Positions 5,722 through 9,962 of a stretch of DNA of 9,962 bases are shown one piece after another (positions within the stretch are counted from its first letter, which is position 1; each line of letters begins with the position of its first letter). The notes beneath the pieces were generated by a model. The model made no database searches and was not told the DNA's origin. It saw nothing but the letters and a program-made list of their open reading frames with translations. The position numbers were made by a program, and so were the translations under genes. This DNA is from Cytophagales bacterium (lineage in GTDB: Bacteria > Bacteroidota > Bacteroidia > Cytophagales > Cyclobacteriaceae), in NCBI GenBank assembly GCA_003537495.1, contig DPSB01000358.1, positions 1-9,962 on the forward strand, written 5' to 3'.

Positions 5722-6091
5722 ATAGTAAAAGGACTCAAGTTATTTGAAATGCTTAATTGGGTTTGATGTGTAGTGAGCGATCTCATATATATAGAGCGTC
5801 CCAGAAACGGGAGACACTGCCGGGAAGGATAGGCTTGTCCGCAATGACAACTGATAAATTATTGTGTGCTGCTTGCAAGTGGGTTGTATTCACTTCTTCT
5901 GTTCTTTTTGTCTTAGACACAAAAAGAACCAAAAAGGTCAAGGCAGAAAAATGCTTCCGCCCACGTGCTTACCCACCACCTCGCTTTTCGGCCGGGCCTG
6001 CGCTCTGAGAATCTCATAATCAAGATTTCCGTGCTCTATAAAGATTGGGAATTAGTGATAACTATTCAAAGCGCACTTCTACCCTCGCGCA
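5722..6091. other. Gene-free intergenic region with hairpin elements
   Basis: No gene is supported here. Near 5780-5855 lies a GC-richer block (AGCGTCCCAGAAACGGGAGA, then CACTGCCGGGAAGGATAGG, then TTGTCCGCAATGACA) in which CACTGC...GCAATG can pair imperfectly; it looks like the remnant of another intergenic hairpin element. It is followed by the GTTCTTTTTGT inverted repeat (5901-5929) and a pyrimidine-rich, GC-rich stretch up to about 6008. From about 6061, TTCAAAGCGCACTTCTACCC matches the left flank of the palindromic repeat in other copies. Confidence 0.5.
5901..5929. repeat. 11-bp inverted repeat with conserved AAAAAGAACCAAAAAGGTCAA flank
   Basis: GTTCTTTTTGT (5901-5911) and ACAAAAAGAAC (5919-5929) are perfect inverted copies separated by 7 bases (CTTAGAC). 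The sequence continues with CAAAAAGGTCAAGGCAG. I recall very similar strings, centred on TTTTTGTCTTGACACAAAAA, in intergenic regions of many Bacteroidota genomes, so this is probably a member of a dispersed intergenic element. That is from memory and unverified. Confidence 0.65.
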
Positions 6092-6318
6092 AGCAATCCT
6101 GAGCGAGTGTTTGTGAGAGTTGGTATTGAAAAATGAAAATGGAATTGTTGTTAGAAGAAAAATGAGCGAAGGGTCTCATCGGGTTTCGAATCAGGGGGAT
6201 ACTTTCCGCCAGTGGGCGGACAGACGCACTGCGCACCTATCCGCCCCGGCTCAGGATTGTGGTGAAAATTTATTTGGGAGTTCTTCGCCATGCTCATGCT
6301 TGCCCGCGCTCAGGATTG
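6092..6318. repeat. Palindromic repeat, unit 5 (one left module, two right modules)
   Basis: Left outer arm AGCAATCCTGAGC is at 6092-6104 and left inner arm GCGAAGGGTC at 6166-6175. The conserved AT-rich block between them reads TTGGTATTGAAAAATGAAAA. The first right module ends with GCTCAGGATTG (6249-6259). Its inner arm is disrupted by a 20-bp insertion at 6205-6224 that is itself a hairpin (TCCGCC agtg GGCGGA). A second right module (TTCTTCGCC, then ATGCTCATGCTTGCCCGC) ends with GCTCAGGATTG at 6308-6318, 7 bp from the helicase stop codon. Confidence 0.85.
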
Positions 6319-6325
6319 AGGATGA

Positions 6326-8185
6326 TCAATCTTCAAACAATGATTTCTGATAAACTCCGCCTTTGATTTTATTCATTAATTCCCGGATGTATTCATAATG
6401 CTTTACATACTGGTTGGGAATTAAAATCAGTTTCACATCCTTACTTTCTACCAGTCGCATTTTAAGGGTGTCGGATTCAATTCGTTTTTTACTTTTAACA
6501 TGCTCTGTCCCATTCACCTCAAATATTACCTTAGGCACTCGACCCTCAAAAAGGATTCCATCAAACTCTCTTTTGTTTAAAGCCGGATCATTAATTTCCT
6601 CCGGAAACACATCTGTTAACTTTACATTTCTCTCAAACCGCGTGCCTTGCACCGTACAGTAATGGCTCATGGTTTTATAGAACTCATCTTCAAACACCGA
6701 GTTGTTCGAGAATCCAATGGTGAATTTATTGGCGTTACTTTGAGAAACTTGCGTACTGCCATTTTTTTGAACGTACTCTATCAACGCATACAAATCATCA
6801 TCTTTTCTGGATAATGTATCCACTGCCTTTTTATCGGTTACCACCACCAATTTCTCCTTTGCCCGCGTAACACCCACATTGATTAACTGACTATTATTTT
6901 TCACCCAATCATACGTTCGTGAAGTTGTATTTCCGGATAGCGCGGTAGAGATCATGATCGTATGATTTTCTCTTCCTTGTACTTTATGTATGGTTCCACA
7001 GCTTACGGAAGCTTCTACTTCACCCCTTTCTTTTGCCTCTTTTAAGTAATGATTTAAAACCGACTCTTGATTTCTGAAGGGTGTGAGGATAAAGACATCC
7101 GACAATTTGTTTTCGCTGATGTAGTGTACAATTTCCTGCGCCTCTTCTATGGCTGAATTTTTTGCCTTTTGATTTACGTTATTCACGTCTATCAACTTTA
7201 CTTCACCTAAGGTCTTAATTTTTGACAGGTTTAGTTTGTTCTCATAAAATCGCATGTTGGAGTAATGGATGATTCTTTTACCACAGCGATAATGGTAACT
7301 CAATAGAATGTCGCGGGAGATATTATCGATTCTCTTGTAGGCTGAAAGAATGGAATTATTATAATAATCATACGGCTCGTCAATGGTAAACTGACGCATT
7401 AACTCCTGGTTTCGGGTTTCTTCAAAAACCACAATGGGCTTCAACTGATTGGTATCGCCAATCAGGATCATGTTTTCGCATTTGGAAATCGGAATCAGGC
7501 TGGTGGCGATGTCGCACTGACCGGCCTCATCCATCGCCAGTAAATCAAATTTATAGTTTCTTCCCAGTTTGCGACACGAGATGTTAGTAGTGAGAATAAT
7601 GGGAAAAACCTTCGTGAATTTTTCCAGATTATCATCGTCCGCAATCCACTTGTTAAACTCCCGCACCTTTTTAACCTCATCGTTACCATTTACAATTTCA
7701 ATTAGCTGACTGTAGTCTTTCGTTTTAATGCGTTTGATGCAGCGGAGTGATTCAAAGTAAAAAAATTGCAGCAGTTGATGGTTATCTTCTATTACTTCGA
7801 AAATATTATTCAAGTCTTCGTTTGTAACTTCCGGTATCTGCGCCAACCGTTCATCCAGTAATCGTTTTTCTTTTTCAAGTAAATGATTCCCGCCCTTTGA
7901 CAATAGGCCGTTCACAAATTCCAGGTTCTGGAGTACATCAACTCTATCTTCATATTGTTTTAACCGATCGAGCAACAACTTATTTCGTTCCTTTGATTTC
8001 TCCTTAAGGTTCGCCAGCATGGCCTCTTTGGGTACATCTTTCGTATCAAAGGCATACAACTCTTTTATTGTTTGCAAGGCCTGGCTCACACGTTCATTGT
8101 TGCCTAATCTGATTACCGGAAGCTGTATCTCCTTATCGCGGTACTTTCCCAGATAAAGTTTGTCTTTAATGCCATCAATAGGCAC
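6326..8185 (-). CDS. SF1 helicase-nuclease, C-terminal part (separated by frameshift)
   Basis: This frame encodes helicase motifs II-VI and a C-terminal nuclease-like domain, but not Walker A. Motifs, numbered from the GTG at 8183-8185: DEAGQ (219-223, motif II), GDTNQLKP (243-250, III), SYHYRCGKRI (296-305, IV-like), GTIHKVQGRE (397-406, V) and INVGVTRAKEKLVVV (435-449, VI). The DEAGQ form and the overall set place it in the Upf1/DNA2-like SF1 group. Between Walker A and motif II a charged helical insertion (about 50-150) may form a coiled coil. At the end, FDGILF (D542), FEVNGTEH (E556, H562), R568, D572 and K575 resemble the DUF2726/Vsr-like branch of PD-(D/E)XK nucleases. The frame is open from 8245, beyond the nominal GTG, and continues the protein of 8214-9311. 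Alone it should not be an active ATPase. Palindromic repeat unit 5 starts 7 bp after the stop. Confidence 0.85.
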   Translation of the reverse strand: MPIDGIKDKLYLGKYRDKEIQLPVIRLGNNERVSQALQTIKELYAFDTKDVPKEAMLANLKEKSKERNKLLLDRLKQYEDRVDVLQNLEFVNGLLSKGGNHLLEKEKRLLDERLAQIPEVTNEDLNNIFEVIEDNHQLLQFFYFESLRCIKRIKTKDYSQLIEIVNGNDEVKKVREFNKWIADDDNLEKFTKVFPIILTTNISCRKLGRNYKFDLLAMDEAGQCDIATSLIPISKCENMILIGDTNQLKPIVVFEETRNQELMRQFTIDEPYDYYNNSILSAYKRIDNISRDILLSYHYRCGKRIIHYSNMRFYENKLNLSKIKTLGEVKLIDVNNVNQKAKNSAIEEAQEIVHYISENKLSDVFILTPFRNQESVLNHYLKEAKERGEVEASVSCGTIHKVQGRENHTIMISTALSGNTTSRTYDWVKNNSQLINVGVTRAKEKLVVVTDKKAVDTLSRKDDDLYALIEYVQKNGSTQVSQSNANKFTIGFSNNSVFEDEFYKTMSHYCTVQGTRFERNVKLTDVFPEEINDPALNKREFDGILFEGRVPKVIFEVNGTEHVKSKKRIESDTLKMRLVESKDVKLILIPNQYVKHYEYIRELMNKIKGGVYQKSLFED

Positions 8186-8213
8186 ATTATTGTTCGATGA
8201 AATGAGTAGGGTT

Positions 8214-9311
8214 TTATTGTTGGCAATACAGTTTACGATAATATTTTAAAATCGTTTGGGTCTTGCCGGTACCGGGTGGCCCCTGCACATAGGTGACGGG
8301 AAATTTTAGGGCGTTGTAAACCGTGCGAAGTTGATCGATGTTCACATTCCGATCATACAACACGATATACGGTTCTTTCCTGTTTTTTCTATCCAGCAGC
8401 GACAAATTCTGAAAGAATGCTTTTAACGGAACCTGCATTTCTTTCTTTTGATAATCGGAATAGATGCTGTCATAAATTCCTGAAATATCGAGTAGTTCAT
8501 ATCCTAACACCACGAGTTCAGGCCGGGTGTTGGGCAATTCGCCTGTTTTGAAATGGCCTCTCAATATTTCAATGGTTTCTGCTTTATCTTTTAGATACAT
8601 CGCCTCGAAATCAGCCGGGCTTAAATCGGTATAGTACGATAATGTATAGCGGGTGCCTTGAATGTAGAAGTTTGAATTGAAATGCGTTTTACTACCCAGA
8701 TGCAAAGTTTTGTTAACCGGATCAAATGTTAGCTTCCGGAATGCCACCACAAATTTACCTTTCGATGCCAGGTCTATTGAAAATTCGGATAGGGCAAGTT
8801 CGTAATCGTAGTACTTGTTGTAGTTATTCTGGTATACCTCTTTGATAATTTGCTTTTGTTGCTCCCCGGTTAACGGATACGGATTTGTATTTTGAAAGGT
8901 GGTTAAATCAAGCCCGGTAATTAAATGCGTTTTGTGAAGAAACGGGTCTTTATTGGCTTTGTAACATTCCAGGTAATAGTTTAACAGGGAATGATCAAAT
9001 CGGGTAACGTTGTATAGCTGTAAACCCTCATCTTCTTCGAGTCTTCTGATCAGGTTTTCAGGTACCTCATAGTGTGAAAACTTCAGGAGCTCGGCTGACT
9101 GAACTCCTGATACAAAAATTTTGGCATCCAAAATCGGATCTTCTTTGGTCACATTAAACATGTTCACCCGCAGCACATCGGTTGCAGGGATATCCAGAAT
9201 GCTGATCCAGAATTGCGTAATCTCGCCACTCTTATTTTTGTAAGCGATGCTGAGGTACTTTCCTTCGCGGATGGCTTTGCCTATCAGTATGGCAATGTTG
9301 TTGGCAAGCAT
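8214..9311 (-). CDS. SF1 helicase-nuclease, N-terminal part ending after Walker A (frameshifted)
   Basis: This frame (365 aa, ATG at 9309-9311) carries the N-terminal region and the start of the helicase core. Residues 1-330 are of no family I can name firmly. The first 70 (AIREGKYLSIAYKNKSGEIT, later LRVNMFN and KIFVSGVQSAELL) have the layout of a WYL-like beta barrel, which is only a suggestion. A Q-motif-like NVNIDQLRTVYNAL leads to Walker A GPPGTGKTQ at 344-352. After L355 the frame goes out of register: KYYRKLYCQQ then TAA. The frame shifted by one base reads NIIVNCIANNKTLLISSNNN, exactly what follows Walker A in this family (TQTILNII), and continues into the C-terminal part. Removing one A restores a 994-aa protein. 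The upstream neighbour is the DUF4268 gene, 116 bp away on the same strand. Confidence 0.85.
   Translation of the reverse strand: MLANNIAILIGKAIREGKYLSIAYKNKSGEITQFWISILDIPATDVLRVNMFNVTKEDPILDAKIFVSGVQSAELLKFSHYEVPENLIRRLEEDEGLQLYNVTRFDHSLLNYYLECYKANKDPFLHKTHLITGLDLTTFQNTNPYPLTGEQQKQIIKEVYQNNYNKYYDYELALSEFSIDLASKGKFVVAFRKLTFDPVNKTLHLGSKTHFNSNFYIQGTRYTLSYYTDLSPADFEAMYLKDKAETIEILRGHFKTGELPNTRPELVVLGYELLDISGIYDSIYSDYQKKEMQVPLKAFFQNLSLLDRKNRKEPYIVLYDRNVNIDQLRTVYNALKFPVTYVQGPPGTGKTQTILKYYRKLYCQQ
8244..8247 (-). other. Frameshift site in the helicase-nuclease gene
   Basis: On the minus strand the codons read ACG ATT TTA AAA TAT. With one fewer A in the AAAA run (8244-8247) they read ACG ATT TTA AAT ATT ATC GTA AAC, giving TILNIIVN. 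In the downstream frame a TAA lies just before AAT, so the shift must occur at this run. The distance 6326-9311 is 2986 nt, which is one more than a multiple of three, so a single extra base explains the break. It may be a real mutation, a sequencing error or, less likely, a programmed +1 shift. Confidence 0.85.
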
Positions 9312-9427
9312 TTTATCAAATTGATAGGCTCAAAAGATCATTATAATTTAATGGAATGAACACTTATTAAACAAGGTGAGAAGTTTCAAATTTGCTTGCG
9401 AAGTAAAATAGCCTAGGTGAGACAAGC
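9312..9427. other. Intergenic spacer between DUF4268 gene and helicase gene
   Basis: This 116-bp AT-rich spacer holds TATAAT-like sequence on the minus strand (ATTATAATGATC) about 40 bp before the helicase ATG. It could serve as a promoter or may only be chance AT-richness. Near its right end, AGCCTAG occurs twice at a 15-bp offset. CTAGG and CCTAG within these copies could form a 5-bp stem followed by GCTATTTTA on the minus strand, at best a weak terminator overlapping the DUF4268 stop codon. Confidence 0.35.
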
Positions 9428-9962
9428 CTAGTTTGGCATTTCCCTAATTACCTTCGTGAATATTTCCCTGAACTTCAACGTATGCTCAATTAACCAATTA
9501 AGAGCTTCTTCAATTTTATCTTCGTCATCATAATTAGTTTCATGCAACAATGAGATTACTTTATCTCGATTTGTTGGGTTGGGATTCCATAGCAGTGGCT
9601 GTCCGATAGCAGTTTCGATTTCAATTTTTCTGCTCTCTAAATAAGGTAACATTGTATCACTTATTCTGTTACTAATATAGACTCTAGCGCCTACAGTGTT
9701 TGGATTATCTGTATTACAAGTATTAGAAAGATGAATTCCTGACTTTCCTAAGGCAACATTATACCAGTACTGAGCCCCTGGAGATTGTAGTGAAGGTATC
9801 TTTTTTGTTTTCTCAAGTTTTGTCTTGAAGCGCTGCCAAAAATTATATTGAAATCTTTTCGCTTCTGAAAGTTCATCGTTTCCCTTTGTACGGGCTGCTT
9901 GTCTGACAGCTTCATTTGGCTTGCAAATAATATTGAACCTCAAAGCCGGTTTACTATCATCA
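9428..9962 (-). CDS. DUF4268 domain protein, C-terminal part (start beyond right edge)
   Basis: The reading frame is open to the right edge: upstream of the TTG at 9941-9943 it continues as DDSKPA, so the gene begins outside the window and that TTG is not a credible start. The visible part contains a FNIICKPNEAV block, then QYNFWQRFKTKL, SPGAQYWYNVALGKSGIHLS, VGARVYISN, ESRKIEIETAIGQPLLWNPNP and a final helix ending TLKFREIFTKVIREM. This order matches DUF4268. In full-length proteins the domain usually follows an N-terminal PD-(D/E)XK-type nuclease-like domain that would lie off the window. Function is unproven; a role in handling foreign DNA is an inference from that architecture and from the adjacent helicase-nuclease gene. 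The gene ends in TAG at 9428-9430. Confidence 0.82.
   Translation of the reverse strand, partial: DDSKPALRFNIICKPNEAVRQAARTKGNDELSEAKRFQYNFWQRFKTKLEKTKKIPSLQSPGAQYWYNVALGKSGIHLSNTCNTDNPNTVGARVYISNRISDTMLPYLESRKIEIETAIGQPLLWNPNPTNRDKVISLLHETNYDDEDKIEEALNWLIEHTLKFREIFTKVIREMPN

Noticed and set aside
5330..5786. Three overlapping minus-strand open frames of 62-88 codons with His/Thr/Leu-rich products
   Set aside because: They are the 22-bp array read in successive frames; products repeat every 22 residues, have no family resemblance and overlap each other, so they are by-products of the repeat.
5757..6008. 83-aa plus-strand open frame
   Set aside because: It covers hairpin and inverted-repeat elements; the product has no recognisable domain and is basic and low in information.
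6120..6350. 76-aa plus-strand open frame
   Set aside because: It spans repeat unit 5 and runs into the 3' end of the helicase gene on the other strand.
9428..9943. Complete 171-aa gene starting at TTG 9941-9943
   Set aside because: The frame stays open to the window edge and the upstream residues fit the family, so the gene is truncated by the window rather than starting here.

Overview
The window looks like a chromosomal segment from a member of the Bacteroidota, most likely a Cytophagales-type genome. That assignment is an inference from gene content: a DUF1684 C-terminus, a DUF817 membrane protein, an LpxL-like acyltransferase, a short stand-alone GIY-YIG protein, a DUF4230 protein and a DUF4268 protein. 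A-rich leaders without a clear Shine-Dalgarno sequence also fit this phylum. There are no rRNA or tRNA genes, no CRISPR array and no recognisable transposase. Apart from one truncated plus-strand gene at the left edge, every gene I accept is on the minus strand.

Layout. Positions 1-1285 hold the end of a DUF1684 gene (+), a 65-aa unknown gene (-) and a DUF817 (YoaT-like) membrane protein (-). Positions 1441-3661 are repeat-rich, with an LpxL-like acyltransferase and a small GIY-YIG protein set among copies of a complex palindromic repeat. Positions 3674-5180 hold a membrane-anchored DUF4230 protein and a 236-aa protein of unknown function with an internal duplication, separated by a canonical intrinsic terminator. 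Positions 5181-6325 carry no gene: they contain a 15-unit, 22-bp tandem array, another inverted-repeat element and a further copy of the palindromic repeat. Positions 6326-9962 look like an accessory or defence-type segment: an SF1 (Upf1/DNA2-like) helicase fused to a PD-(D/E)XK-type nuclease domain, broken by a one-base frameshift just after Walker A, preceded by the C-terminal part of a DUF4268 protein that runs off the right edge.

The most unusual content is non-coding. A nested inverted repeat (outer arms around GCAATCCTGAGC / GCTCAGGATTGC, inner arms around GCGAAGGATC / GATCCTTCGC) occurs at five loci plus one solo right-hand module. At four of these loci the same end of the repeat touches or almost touches the stop codon of a minus-strand gene, and the inner hairpin read on that strand is followed by a U-rich tract. 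The family therefore probably supplies transcription terminators. One copy shows paired arm changes. The GIY-YIG gene is bracketed by repeat modules, which raises the possibility of a link between nuclease and repeat. Separately, the 22-bp array keeps perfect register over 330 bp although its units differ at many positions.
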